DNA of 64,000 nucleotides. Origin: Planctomycetota bacterium. Lineage in GTDB: Bacteria; Planctomycetota; Phycisphaerae; UBA1845; PWPN01. Shown here in pieces: positions 8,200 through 17,686 of this stretch. Numbering within the stretch: the first letter of the stretch is position 1; each line of letters starts with the position of its first letter. The notes beneath the pieces were generated by a model. That model was not told the DNA's origin and searched no databases. It saw only the letters and a list, made by a program, of their open reading frames with translations. The position numbers and the translations under genes are program-made. The DNA is taken from contig JAKLEZ010000005.1 in NCBI GenBank assembly GCA_022711465.1, positions 1-64,000 of the forward strand, given 5' to 3'.

Positions 8200-11100
8200 T
8201 CAGTCGTCCACCGTGTTGTAGTACCCGATCGGGGCCGTCTCCGTGATCCGCTCCGGCAAGTCATTGCTGTACAGGCACCGCGTCCGGTCCACGGTCACCT
8301 GCGTCCGGAGCCAGATCGGCTGGCCCGCGGAGGTGTCTCCGATCACCGCGTAGATCGTGAACACATGACTCTTCACCGTCGCCCAGTCCTGAAGCCGAAC
8401 CAGAGGCCCAATCCACTGCAGGTACCCCAGGTACGTGAACGGCCGCTGAACGCTCGTGGGATCGTCGGTGGTGACCTCGTACTGGTAGGAACGGAAGCCC
8501 CCCATCGTCAGCGTCTCGTTGGTCCCACCGTCCTTCTTGGTGCTGACTTCCACCTTGATGCTGCTGATCAGATCACACAGCGAGCCGACGGACGCGAAGC
8601 CCGGCGCACCGCTGCCGTTCGCCACCAGCGTCCGGGCGTTGCCGTCACTCCATTGCACCGACCGGTTCTCGCGATAGCTGACCATCGACCGGGCCCATTC
8701 CGCCGAAACACTGGGCAGCCCGACCCCGGTCTTCTTGAAAGCCAGCGGGGCAGCCGGCTTCACGGCGTAATGCTCATCGATCAACGCCCCCATGAACACT
8801 GCCCCAGGCCGGCTCTTCAGCTGCTTGAAACTCGCCGGGTCCAGCCGCCAGCTCTCCAATTCGGCCACCGGCAGCCCCGAGAGCGGACCACCGTTCGTAT
8901 TCGGAATCGCATTGTCCGAAGCGACCGAGGTCGAGAACGATGGGACAGCGTCCGGCAGAACCGGCAGACCGTCCAGAACCCACCACGGGGCCAGGTTCAC
9001 ATTGATCCGCCCGCTCACCTTCGGCCCCAGCGGCGAGGCGGCATCCTCCACCGGCTCCACCCGCGGATAGCTGCACCTCAAGACACCAGTCGTATCGTAC
9101 GCCGCAAACGCATATCCCCCACCGTACGCGGTGGCGTAGTCCAGCGAGTCAACCATCCCCATACTGTCGGCCGCAGCTCCCGTCAGCGCCTTGGGCAAAG
9201 GCCGAACCAGCTCCTCCAGGGGCAGGGCCGTGAAGTAGTCGTACACCAGCTGGCCCCACGGCCCGTTGAACCGGCCTTTCTCGACGGCCAGATCCAAAAC
9301 CCTCTGATCACTGTCAAAAACCGGCAAATGCCCGTTGTCGACCTGCACTAGCTGGCCGAAGACCTGACGCCCCGTACCCGGCGGCAACTGCGTGGCCGCC
9401 ACGGTGGCAGGAACCTGAATGCCGCTGGCAACGTCCTGCTGGTGGGCATAACGAGTCACCAGCAGCAGCGTGCCCGTGGTCGGGAACGCGATGCAGCCGC
9501 CCGTGTACGGGTCGATGCCGCGATCCGAGGTCACCATCGGGAACGGCGCCAAGGGGGCCTTCGCGGGAAGGTAAACCTTGACCGCGTTGTCCGGCGGCTT
9601 GACGAACGGACTGAAGGCCAGGGAACCACTCGCACTCGCCTCACCCAGCTGGATGCCCAACGCCTCACGCCAGGCAAGCCACTGGTTGTCGCAGACCACC
9701 TTCTTCGGCGTCGGACTGTAAGGCAGCGAGTCCCGCTCGCTCAGCTTGGGCAGGAAACCGGCGGCGGACATGGGATGCGAATTCAGTAGATTGTGCTGCA
9801 TGCGGCCTTCGCCCACGCCCAGCCGGGTCAGCGGGTCTGCATCATAGTTCAGCGGGAACAAGACCTGACGCCCCAGCGTGAAATACCAGTGTTGCGGCGG
9901 CTCCCCCGCGGGCTCCTTCGGACGCTGAAGCGAAGTGTCCAGCACGAGCAGATCACTGGCCGCCGTCGGAGGCTTGATCTTCGCATCGCCGGTATCCCAC
10001 TCCGCCGCCCATCGCGTCGCCGGCAGCTGCGGAACACCAGCAGGAATGACCCCCGCTCCCGGATCCGTCGGCATCATCTCGTCGATCACGACTCTCAAGC
10101 CGCTCCCGCCCACCCCGGAAACGTCCACAATCCGCAGCCCGTTGCGAACCAGCTGCACCGGCTGTCCCGCTCCAATCTTGAAGCCGGTGGCCTGGAACAC
10201 GTTCGTGTTGACAACCGCCGGAACGGCGAGATTCGGGTCACCGTTCATCGAGTTGATCACCTTCACAGCCTGGTCCGAACCGGTCGAACTCATGATCACC
10301 AGGTAGCTGCGCGGAGAAATCGTCTTGGACGGCGTGGTGACCACGTCAACCAGCTTGATGGCACCGGCCACATCGTTGTTGACCTGAAGCTCGAGCCCGC
10401 TCAGACTGAGCTCCTCGTCATACGGATTGTAAATCTCAACCGCATAGACCGATCTGCCGTCATCCCGGTTCGCGTTCCAGGCCAGCGGGATCTGCGTCGT
10501 GTCCGCCGTGATCACAACCCTGGCGTACGCCTCGGTCAGGTACGGCTGCTTCTCAAACCCGAAGACCTTGACCACAGGGGCGCCCGCGGGCCACTCAAAG
10601 TAGGTGCTCGCCTGAAGCTTGTAAGCATAGGGAACCGTCGCACCCGCACCCCACTCACTCACCGCCAGCAACGCGGTGTCATCATCGGCGAAATCAACCG
10701 TGTTCACCGCCAGCTGAGCAGCCAGCTGAATCTGCTGCCGCAGCTGGGGTTCGGTCGGGTCAACGTTGGTACCCGGCACCGTGGTGTGCTGAATCATCGC
10801 CAGGTAATAGGCCATCAACTGCTCAACCCGACGATAGCTCGGGGTCTCAACGAAAATGGACCCGCTGTAGACCGGAACCAGCACGTCCCGCAGACTGAAG
10901 GCCGTGCGGAGCCCGGCCGCATTGAACTCCAGCGAATTGCCCGGGACGCCGTCCACTACACCCCCAACCCGCCCGACCGCGTTCGCCGGGAAGTTGACCG
11001 CATTGGCCGGATCCGGGTTCAGAATGTAGTAAAGACCGCGGTAGAAGTCCCTGTACGTCGGGGCAGCAACACTGACCCCCTTCTCGAATCGCCCTTGCTC

Positions 11101-12237
11101 ATCCCGGTTGGGCCGCAGGACATCATCACTGCTGAACGCCGTCACCAGATGCCGCCGGTCGTAGGTGTCCTTGCTCGCCGTGTAAGTGCTCTCCGCCCGC
11201 CCCTCATCCGAGGGCGTGAGCCGCAGCTGGCACCAGTCGCTGTCCGCCGGATCTCCCCCGGCCGGACTGTTGTCCAGAGGCCAGTAATGAGGCGTCCGCC
11301 CCGTGATCACGCTCGATGCACCACTCGGAGCTTCATAACCCAGAGTCACCGGCAACCAGTGAATCACGTTGGTCACCGCCAGCTGGCTGGGCGTCACATC
11401 CGTACCGTTCGCGCCCTTGCCCAGGCTCTTCGGCAGCATGAACCGCCGACGCAGCGCGGCTTCGTCCGTCGCCCCGAGAACAACCTTCTTGTCCAGAAAC
11501 AGCCCGGACGGGTTCGCACCAAAACCATCCTCCGCGTGGAACACCTGATCCAGCAGCGTCGGAGCGGTCTGCCGGTCGAGCAGAACCATGCCTCCGTGCG
11601 GAAGAACACGAAGATCGGCCTCGTACGAATCACCGAACAACCCGACCGAGTTCACGTCCCCGGTCTTCATCGAATCCTGGAGACCATCCCCGTCCGCGTC
11701 CCGGACCGGACCCCGGGTCAGCCCCACACCAGTGATCTTGTTGGCCCCGGGCCGCAAACCGGGAGCGTCCTGCAGCGTCATGGCATCAACGTTGTCAACC
11801 GGCCAGGAGCAGGCAAACAGGGCCCAGATCTTGCCGTTGCTGCCCAGCCCGGCCAGATACGGCTCCGAACTGCTCAGCAGAAGATCGCCTTCACGCACCA
11901 GCGTCTCAGGGGTGACCGACGAACGCGCCCACAACCCGGCCAGATCACCGTAGTCCTCGATCACCGAGGTCTCAGCACCCCAGCCGCGGTTATAGGGCGT
12001 CCCATCCTTGCCCACCACGTCCTCACGAAGCGCCGATATCGCCGGCTCCAGAATCGTCTTGGCCACCGCATCAATGCTCTTGCCCACCTCGGCCGTACGA
12101 GCCGTCTGCCGCTCAAACCGGGATACGATCAACAGCGTCGAGCCAACGATGAAAAGCATCGCCAGCACACCGACCACCAGGATCATGACTGTCCCGCGTC
12201 GCCGCGTTCGCTCAGTTCGTCTTGTTCGGGGCACCAT
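8200..12237 (-). CDS. Very large GspK-like pseudopilin / PilX-like surface protein
   Basis: 1345 aa from ATG 12237 (GGAGA about eight nt upstream). After a basic leader (PRTRRTERTRRRG) comes one hydrophobic helix, TVMILVVGVLAMLFIVG, then an entirely extracytoplasmic body. The prepilin Glu5 is absent, as in GspK. It is the last gene of a row in the order G-H-I-J-K, which supports a GspK-like tip role. GspK proteins are usually near 300 aa, so about 1000 residues are extra. These hold beta-rich segments resembling a lamin-tail or Ig-like fold (AVEIYNPYDEELSLSGLEL) but nothing I can name firmly. A 226-nt gap separates it from the J-like gene. Confidence 0.65.
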   Translation of the reverse strand: MVPRTRRTERTRRRGTVMILVVGVLAMLFIVGSTLLIVSRFERQTARTAEVGKSIDAVAKTILEPAISALREDVVGKDGTPYNRGWGAETSVIEDYGDLAGLWARSSVTPETLVREGDLLLSSSEPYLAGLGSNGKIWALFACSWPVDNVDAMTLQDAPGLRPGANKITGVGLTRGPVRDADGDGLQDSMKTGDVNSVGLFGDSYEADLRVLPHGGMVLLDRQTAPTLLDQVFHAEDGFGANPSGLFLDKKVVLGATDEAALRRRFMLPKSLGKGANGTDVTPSQLAVTNVIHWLPVTLGYEAPSGASSVITGRTPHYWPLDNSPAGGDPADSDWCQLRLTPSDEGRAESTYTASKDTYDRRHLVTAFSSDDVLRPNRDEQGRFEKGVSVAAPTYRDFYRGLYYILNPDPANAVNFPANAVGRVGGVVDGVPGNSLEFNAAGLRTAFSLRDVLVPVYSGSIFVETPSYRRVEQLMAYYLAMIQHTTVPGTNVDPTEPQLRQQIQLAAQLAVNTVDFADDDTALLAVSEWGAGATVPYAYKLQASTYFEWPAGAPVVKVFGFEKQPYLTEAYARVVITADTTQIPLAWNANRDDGRSVYAVEIYNPYDEELSLSGLELQVNNDVAGAIKLVDVVTTPSKTISPRSYLVIMSSTGSDQAVKVINSMNGDPNLAVPAVVNTNVFQATGFKIGAGQPVQLVRNGLRIVDVSGVGGSGLRVVIDEMMPTDPGAGVIPAGVPQLPATRWAAEWDTGDAKIKPPTAASDLLVLDTSLQRPKEPAGEPPQHWYFTLGRQVLFPLNYDADPLTRLGVGEGRMQHNLLNSHPMSAAGFLPKLSERDSLPYSPTPKKVVCDNQWLAWREALGIQLGEASASGSLAFSPFVKPPDNAVKVYLPAKAPLAPFPMVTSDRGIDPYTGGCIAFPTTGTLLLVTRYAHQQDVASGIQVPATVAATQLPPGTGRQVFGQLVQVDNGHLPVFDSDQRVLDLAVEKGRFNGPWGQLVYDYFTALPLEELVRPLPKALTGAAADSMGMVDSLDYATAYGGGYAFAAYDTTGVLRCSYPRVEPVEDAASPLGPKVSGRINVNLAPWWVLDGLPVLPDAVPSFSTSVASDNAIPNTNGGPLSGLPVAELESWRLDPASFKQLKSRPGAVFMGALIDEHYAVKPAAPLAFKKTGVGLPSVSAEWARSMVSYRENRSVQWSDGNARTLVANGSGAPGFASVGSLCDLISSIKVEVSTKKDGGTNETLTMGGFRSYQYEVTTDDPTSVQRPFTYLGYLQWIGPLVRLQDWATVKSHVFTIYAVIGDTSAGQPIWLRTQVTVDRTRCLYSNDLPERITETAPIGYYNTVDD

Positions 12238-12463
12238 GGTCAGGTCTCCATTACTGCATCCAACCCGTTTTACGACTGGACCAGGTGACAAGTCCAGAGG
12301 ATAGGGACAAGTCCAGATGGAATCGAACGATCGGCAAACACCGGCCTATTCGCCGGTTCAAGCCAAAACAAGAAATGATAACCGAAAACCGAGACGGCCG
12401 GAAACCCCCCAAAAACTCACCGCCACCGTCGCTTCAACGCTTCCCTCCCCACCCTCAACCCGC

Positions 12464-13945
12464 CTACTCCCACGCATGCACGATGGTCTGAACAACCGGG
12501 TCCGTCAGCCGGCGGCTGGCGTCGAAAAGCCGAATGGTGATCCGAACCGCCTTGGGCCAGCGGAAGGGATTGCTCTTGTCGCGAAGATCAACATCGTTCG
12601 AGTTCGCCTCCGGATAGTCACCCGGACTCGTCGACAGCTTCGACCAGACCACCACCTGGCCGCTCGGAACCGCCTGCCAGCGAATCGGCTGCGGCTTGGG
12701 GTACATCTCCGCCTCGTCCATTTTCGGGTCCTTGTCCTGGTCGAGCCATTCGGCCATGTCCGGTTCGTTGGTGGAAGGGTTCAACGCGATCTCTCGCGGA
12801 TCGTCGTAAGTGTACTCGACCTTGAAGTCGGCACAGCCCGGCAGGAAATAGGCCGCCAGCCGCTTCTCCATGCCCAGCGGCGGATTCGGGTCAATGAACG
12901 ACCGGCTCGAACCGGGGCGGCTCGGATCGTGCACGTAGAACCACTGAGGCCAGTACGCCGGCGAACCCGAAGACCCGAAAGTGGGGAACACCGTCGTCGT
13001 CGGCGGATACGTCGTATACCCCGCGTCCAGCGCACCCTTTCGCCGCCAGATGTTCCCGGCACGGGTATACCACTTCTTGCCCGCCAAGACGAAAGATCCG
13101 CCCGGGCTGAAATACCGGTTGGGATCCCACAGGAACTTCTCGACCGCCGCGGCCTTCCCGACAAAGAAGGAAAAGTCCAGATTGCCTTCATCGTAGTGGA
13201 AGTGGCCCGGCCACACGCCACTGTCGAACGCGGACCACGCCTCGCGGTAGACGTCGGCGTAGCTGTCCGGGGTGCCGGTCTCTCCGGTGAACGCCGCACT
13301 GGTCAAAGGCCAGGCACCGGTATTGGCCCCCGTGATGCCCGACTTGGTGAAGCCGACAATCCGCCGAGCCAAATGCCACTGCGAGGCCGGAATCGCCGAG
13401 GGCGCCCCCTCAATCATCCGCGTCGTACCCGGCAGCCAGCTCCCATTGGTCGGGTTGAGCCGGGCAAGGTTCGCATGACCGTAGACCACTTGCCGGTACT
13501 GCTCGAAGGTCGGACCCGAAGGACCGGGATCGAAGACGAACGGGTCGAAGTCCTGCTTGTTGAGCAGCATCAGAACATCTGCTTGATGCGCCGCCGGCGA
13601 CACCCCGTTGGCCCGGTCATCGGCGGTCAAATGGGCACTCACCGTCACCCCCGCGATCGCCAGGACACCATCCGTCGGTACCACGGCCTGCAGATCCTGC
13701 CGAATACTGTCCGTGATCTGGCGAAGCTGGCGATACAGCGCCGTCGTCGCCTGGGCCGTCCCGCTGGCCTTCCCGGCCGTCGAAAAGATCATCCCGATCA
13801 TGGCCATCAACGCCAGCAGAATCGCCACCGACACGATCAACTCAACCAGCGTAAACGCCCAACGCGCCGATCCCCTCCGGCTGATCGCTGACCGCCGACC
13901 GCTACCCGCCAACCGCTGCCCACTGATCGCTCGGTACTCCGTCAC
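12464..13945 (-). CDS. GspJ-like prepilin-type protein
   Basis: 493 aa. The start is taken as GTG 13945, which overlaps the upstream stop as GTGA and so implies translational coupling. A leader of about 30 residues containing AISGQRLAGSGRRSAIS is followed by the methylation motif FTLVELIVSVAILLALMAMI, typical of class III prepilins processed by PilD. The body continues with QLRQITDSIRQDLQAV, as in GspJ/PulJ minor pseudopilins. At 493 aa it is more than twice the usual GspJ length. The leader repeat is encoded by the dispersed CGCTGACC family. Confidence 0.7.
   Translation of the reverse strand: MTEYRAISGQRLAGSGRRSAISRRGSARWAFTLVELIVSVAILLALMAMIGMIFSTAGKASGTAQATTALYRQLRQITDSIRQDLQAVVPTDGVLAIAGVTVSAHLTADDRANGVSPAAHQADVLMLLNKQDFDPFVFDPGPSGPTFEQYRQVVYGHANLARLNPTNGSWLPGTTRMIEGAPSAIPASQWHLARRIVGFTKSGITGANTGAWPLTSAAFTGETGTPDSYADVYREAWSAFDSGVWPGHFHYDEGNLDFSFFVGKAAAVEKFLWDPNRYFSPGGSFVLAGKKWYTRAGNIWRRKGALDAGYTTYPPTTTVFPTFGSSGSPAYWPQWFYVHDPSRPGSSRSFIDPNPPLGMEKRLAAYFLPGCADFKVEYTYDDPREIALNPSTNEPDMAEWLDQDKDPKMDEAEMYPKPQPIRWQAVPSGQVVVWSKLSTSPGDYPEANSNDVDLRDKSNPFRWPKAVRITIRLFDASRRLTDPVVQTIVHAWE
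13872..13930. repeat. CGCTGACC-family repeat inside the GspJ-like leader
   Basis: Units such as GATCGCTGACCGCCGACCGC, CGCTACC and CCAACCGCTGCCC follow one another on the plus strand. On the coding strand they spell the leader residues QRLAGSGRRSAIS. The copy is in frame and upstream of the prepilin cleavage site, so it is removed on maturation. Confidence 0.6.
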
Positions 13946-15381
13946 GGCGCCACCACCTTTCGCAGGGCGACGCCCACCACCGGCGAGCGGCTCTGGAAGC
14001 TCACCGCCGTCCCGCTCCGCTCCACCGCCGGCGGGATAACCCACGCGAGCACATCCTGCGCCGATCCCTTGCCTCGGGCCACCGTCAGGCGCGACCAATC
14101 GTTCAGCGCCCAGGCGCTTCTTGGCTTGGGCGAACTCAGTACCTTGACCTCGCAGGCCAGTACCTTCTGAAAAGTCCCCGCCCGAAGCTGCCCCTTCCCT
14201 TGGGCAATGATGAAATACGATCCGGCAGGCAGCAGCCGGGCAACCTCCGCGGCGCAGTACACCTCGCCGCTCTCCAGATTCACGGCCATCAGCTTCACCA
14301 GCCAGGGAACCGGAAAAACCCAGTCCTCGTCCGCCGTCGGATCGGCCTTCGGCTGCCAGCAGGCGTCGAAGTGATCCGCATCGTTCGATGAGAAGTCAAA
14401 ATCCACGTTGTACCCGCTGCCCCCCGCGATGGTCTTCTGCCGGGCAAACCTCGCATTGGCATCCCCGCGATACAGCGTCACGACGGTCACCAGCATCTCC
14501 GCGTGCTTGGGATCGGCCAACATCCGGTGGCTGAACGCCAGCCACGAATACCGCCGGGAAGCCAGGTCCCGAAGAACGCTGGTCAGCGTGTTGATGCCCA
14601 CATCCTTCGGACGCCACATCGAGGCCGAGTAAGCGGAGTAGGCCGTCGAACTGGACAACTCGTACAGCTCAGCCGTCGGAAACGGCGGATACACCTGGTC
14701 GAGCAGGTGGATGCGAGGCAGTGTCACCACCGGCTGCAGGTGATTGCCGGCGGAGCGAAAGGTCGGCAAGACCATGGTCTTGACCACGGCGTCGATCGTC
14801 TTCTCTGAAGCCTTCTGGGCGACCTTGATGTAGTCGGCCGGCAGGTTCTGGGCCGGAACTACCGAGACTTCATCTTCGGGAGCCAGCTCGCTCGGCCAGC
14901 CGGTCTGCTCGGTGAAGACCCGGCACCTGGAAATGAACTCCGGCACCGTCTGCTGGGCCGGGCTCAGGCCCGGCCAGTTCTTCGGCGCCCAGACATAGGG
15001 CGGCCCCACCTGAACCTTGCCGTAGTCCGTCTTCAGCGAGCCAACCGATCCCACCAGGAAGTCGATGACCTCCTGCTGCTGCAGACTGATCTGGCCGTTG
15101 ACACTCATCTCCGTCCGGAGGATGTCCGGAACCAGAACCCGGGCCGCGGCAGGAACGGCAGCCGTGTCCGCCATCTTGTCCAGCTGCTTGTATCCCGGCA
15201 CCTTGACCGTCATCATCGCCATGCCGACATCCGTCACCGCCTGCGAGATGTCCATCTGCACCGTGTCGCGGGTCAGGTCCAGGCCCACCGGAAAGATCGT
15301 CGCCACCATCACGATCCCGATCCCCAGGATCATGATCGCGATCATCAGTTCCAGCAGCGAAAAGCCCTTGCGTCTGGTCAT
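13942..15381 (-). CDS. GspI/PilV-like prepilin-type protein
   Basis: 479 aa from ATG 15381, overlapping the upstream stop as ATGA. The short leader MTRRKG is followed by FSLLELMIAIMILGIGIVMV, with Glu at +5, a canonical prepilin peptidase site. The next segment, ATIFPVGLDLTRDTVQMDIS, is typical of PilV/GspI-like proteins in this type of cluster. The remaining 440 residues are extracellular and unusually long for a minor pseudopilin. It is the third gene of the five-gene row; its stop overlaps the next start by 4 nt. Confidence 0.7.
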   Translation of the reverse strand: MTRRKGFSLLELMIAIMILGIGIVMVATIFPVGLDLTRDTVQMDISQAVTDVGMAMMTVKVPGYKQLDKMADTAAVPAAARVLVPDILRTEMSVNGQISLQQQEVIDFLVGSVGSLKTDYGKVQVGPPYVWAPKNWPGLSPAQQTVPEFISRCRVFTEQTGWPSELAPEDEVSVVPAQNLPADYIKVAQKASEKTIDAVVKTMVLPTFRSAGNHLQPVVTLPRIHLLDQVYPPFPTAELYELSSSTAYSAYSASMWRPKDVGINTLTSVLRDLASRRYSWLAFSHRMLADPKHAEMLVTVVTLYRGDANARFARQKTIAGGSGYNVDFDFSSNDADHFDACWQPKADPTADEDWVFPVPWLVKLMAVNLESGEVYCAAEVARLLPAGSYFIIAQGKGQLRAGTFQKVLACEVKVLSSPKPRSAWALNDWSRLTVARGKGSAQDVLAWVIPPAVERSGTAVSFQSRSPVVGVALRKVVAP

Positions 15382-16229
15382 GGCTGGGCACCCTCCACCA
15401 GGGTCCCCGTCGCCCGATTGACGAACAGGACCCGGGCGCTGTCTCGCAGGAACGCCACCCGCGCCTGGCTGTCCTCGGATGGAATGCTGTCCCATTTCTT
15501 CCGATCGTACAGCAGCAGACTGCGGGCCGATTCCATCGGATGAGTCACATACCGAGCCCAGATGTAGCCGGTACCTGCTTCTATGTAGGGCTGGGTCATG
15601 TCCGCGTAGGAGTTGTCGCTGGCCTTGAACCGCGTCAGCTCGCCGTTGGAGCCGATGACCACGAAAAACGTCTCGATGAAATTGTAGGACACCGGCGGGC
15701 TCGGTGCCCCTGACGCGACCGGTGCATAACCCAGCTTGCTCCCGGCCAGCGAGTCCAGACCCAGGGCATTCGACGGAGCAACCCAGAATCCCCGAGGCAG
15801 GCTGAACACCTTCGATTGCGGATCGTGCCGGAAGGCCGCATCCTTGAGCGGCGCGTAGGTGAGAATCCTGGCTCGCTGGTAGTCCAGCCACACCACCCCC
15901 TGGAAGCTCGAGTTCGTTCGATCCTGCCCGGCCACGTCAACCATCAGCCCGTGGTCGTTGACCTTGTAGGCCCGCTCAAACCGGATCGCCACCGGCAAGC
16001 CCGTGGCCTGGGCAGTGGCCTGGGCGGCAGTCAGCAAACCGTTGATCGTGCTCACCGCCTGCGATTCCTCGCTCGACGACAGCATCGGCCCAATCGCCGG
16101 ACCCGTCAGCGATACCAGCAATACGATGATGCCGACCACAACCATCAGCTCGATGAGCGTGAAACCACCCCTCATCGCTGACCGCTGACCGCTGATCGCT
16201 GACCGCTGAAAGCTACTCTTCATCATCAC
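15378..16229 (-). CDS. GspH-like prepilin-type protein
   Basis: 283 aa if GTG 16229 is used (GTGA overlap with the upstream stop). ATG 16226 and ATG 16223 follow at once and cannot be excluded. The leader contains FQRSAISGQRSAMRG, then the methylation site FTLIELMVVVGIIVLLVSLT. The mature part opens with TINGLLTAAQATAQATGLPV, which resembles GspH/FimT minor pseudopilins. The leader repeat belongs to the family at 16176-16212. Neighbour order and coupling place it in the same secretion or pilus apparatus. Confidence 0.7.
   Translation of the reverse strand: MMMKSSFQRSAISGQRSAMRGGFTLIELMVVVGIIVLLVSLTGPAIGPMLSSSEESQAVSTINGLLTAAQATAQATGLPVAIRFERAYKVNDHGLMVDVAGQDRTNSSFQGVVWLDYQRARILTYAPLKDAAFRHDPQSKVFSLPRGFWVAPSNALGLDSLAGSKLGYAPVASGAPSPPVSYNFIETFFVVIGSNGELTRFKASDNSYADMTQPYIEAGTGYIWARYVTHPMESARSLLLYDRKKWDSIPSEDSQARVAFLRDSARVLFVNRATGTLVEGAQP
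16176..16212. repeat. CGCTGACC tandem repeat inside the GspH-like leader
   Basis: About five near-identical units (CGCTGACCGCTGACCGCTGA, then TCGCTGACCGCTGA) lie head to tail. On the minus strand they encode QRSAISGQRSA between the start codon and the prepilin cleavage site. This is the cleanest copy of the family in the window. Confidence 0.75.
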
Positions 16230-17260
16230 GGACCCTTCAGGATCACATCATCACTGACATCCTCGGACGAAAACGGACCGGCGAATACGCCATCGGGCCC
16301 CGCCGACCGCAACTCCCACGAGGCCTGGTACGCGTACTTGTCCGCGATCGGATCCCACCCCACCGGCTCCTTCACCGAGTAACGCAGCGGACGCTTCCAG
16401 GCATCAATGATCTCAGTCAGATCCACCATCTTCTCGGTCTTCTCGGGAACAATGACTCCCCCAGCACCATACGACACGTCGGGAAGATGGGCGTTCCAGT
16501 TGATCGTGTTCTCAAAGGCAATGTCCTTGTCCTCGTTGGCCTTCGACGCGGCCGGCAACTGGTTGACGATCAACCTGGATTCCGCACACAGTTCGTTGAG
16601 GCAGAACACCAGGCACTCGATGCTGGCCGCGTCTCTCCCGGGATCGGGGGCCACCCAGGCCCAGCTCCCAGGCTTGGTCGGATCCCGCCGCAGGTGCTCC
16701 CAGGGACCATTCTTGACCGTCCCCAGCAGAAAGCCAAACTTGACCGCCGTCTCCCCTGTCGTCTCCCCCGTCCACACGTCCGAGCTGCTCCACGCCGGAA
16801 GCACGACCCTGAGATCGATAGGATCCAGGCGGGGATCGAGGATCCTGCCGGTCGGCGTCGGGGGCAACGTGCCAAACACGTCGGAGAGCCGCTCCGCCCT
16901 CCAGTCGTTGGGCGCAGGCTGCCCGGTGGGACGCAAACGCACGTAACCCGACCTCGCCAGCGGCCGAGCGTTCGAAAACGCCGTGATCCCCTGCTCCAGC
17001 ACCTTCATCGTCGCTAACGTCTGGCTCCGTTTGTTGCGCTCCAGCAGACTGGCAGTCACCGGAGCAATGATCGCGATTAATAAGGCGAGGATGCCAACAA
17101 CGACCATCATCTCGATCAACGTGAAGCCAACGCGCGGCCACCAATGCCGCACGCTCGCCGCTGCTCGCCCCCGCCGCCCAGTCGAATGGCCAACGGCGCA
17201 CCACTCCCGTCCAACCCGCGATGTATGCAAGGTTCTCATGACGCCATCCATTCTCGCCAT
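16226..17260 (-). CDS. GspG-like major pseudopilin homologue
   Basis: 344 aa from ATG 17260; ATG 17251 is another possible start. A long basic leader of about 44 residues precedes FTLIEMMVVVGILALLIAII, the class III prepilin signature with Glu5. MKVLEQGITAFSNARP follows, as in GspG-type proteins, which are normally near 140 aa. It is the first gene of the row G-H-I-J-K and has its own promoter. No GspD, GspF or intact GspE gene lies in the window, so the rest of the machinery must be elsewhere. Confidence 0.7.
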   Translation of the reverse strand: MARMDGVMRTLHTSRVGREWCAVGHSTGRRGRAAASVRHWWPRVGFTLIEMMVVVGILALLIAIIAPVTASLLERNKRSQTLATMKVLEQGITAFSNARPLARSGYVRLRPTGQPAPNDWRAERLSDVFGTLPPTPTGRILDPRLDPIDLRVVLPAWSSSDVWTGETTGETAVKFGFLLGTVKNGPWEHLRRDPTKPGSWAWVAPDPGRDAASIECLVFCLNELCAESRLIVNQLPAASKANEDKDIAFENTINWNAHLPDVSYGAGGVIVPEKTEKMVDLTEIIDAWKRPLRYSVKEPVGWDPIADKYAYQASWELRSAGPDGVFAGPFSSEDVSDDVILKGP

Positions 17261-17321
17261 CCCCAGGTGTCGAGCCCTCCGCCACCGTCAAGCCACCCAC
17301 ACCCAGCCCGACTTTAACGTC

Positions 17322-17350
17322 AGTATAGAGGATGACTTACGATCTGTCGA
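17322..17350 (-). promoter_or_regulatory. Sigma70-type promoter of the pseudopilin operon
   Basis: On the minus strand TCGACA (17350-17345) is followed after exactly 17 nt by TATACT (17327-17322). Both boxes differ from consensus by one base. The transcript would start near 17315, about 55 nt before the ATG at 17260. Confidence 0.65.
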
Positions 17351-17426
17351 GATGGAAGAGCGCCTTCCGCGCTCAACCTCAGCGATCGCCCCTCATTCAC
17401 CCCCCACGAGCCAGGAAGAACGCCAT

Positions 17427-17641
17427 CCGTTGGCTTCGTTTGGCGCCCAGCCTTCTCCCGGCAGTCGAGACCCGCGAGCCGGTACGCCCCCCGTTGGCTT
17501 CGTTTGGCGCCCCAACATTCTCCCAAAGCCGACACGCTGGCCCCGGCCACGCCCCCCGTTGGCTTCGTTTGGCGCCCCACATTCTCCCAAAGCCGACACG
17601 CCGGCCCCGGCCACGCCCCCCGTTGGCTTCGTTTGGCGCCC
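17427..17641. repeat. Four direct repeats with a 64-65 nt period
   Basis: The element CCGTTGGCTTCGTTTGGCGC begins at 17427, 17491, 17556 and 17620. The stretches between copies 2-3 and 3-4 are themselves nearly identical (ATTCTCCCAAAGCCGACACG), so this is a tandem repeat and not a spacer array. It fills most of the 426-nt gap between the pseudopilin operon and the GH172 gene. No start codon with a ribosome site makes a convincing gene here. Confidence 0.85.
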
Positions 17642-17686
17642 GACATCACCTCGCCCGGCCCCCCCATCCACACCCCCCCCTCGGCG

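Noticed and set aside
9793..12288. 831-codon plus-strand frame over the K-like gene
   Set aside because: Shadow frame; composition is dominated by Arg, Pro and His and no domain is visible.
17427..17641. CRISPR array
   Set aside because: The intervals are near-identical, not unique spacers, and no cas gene is present.
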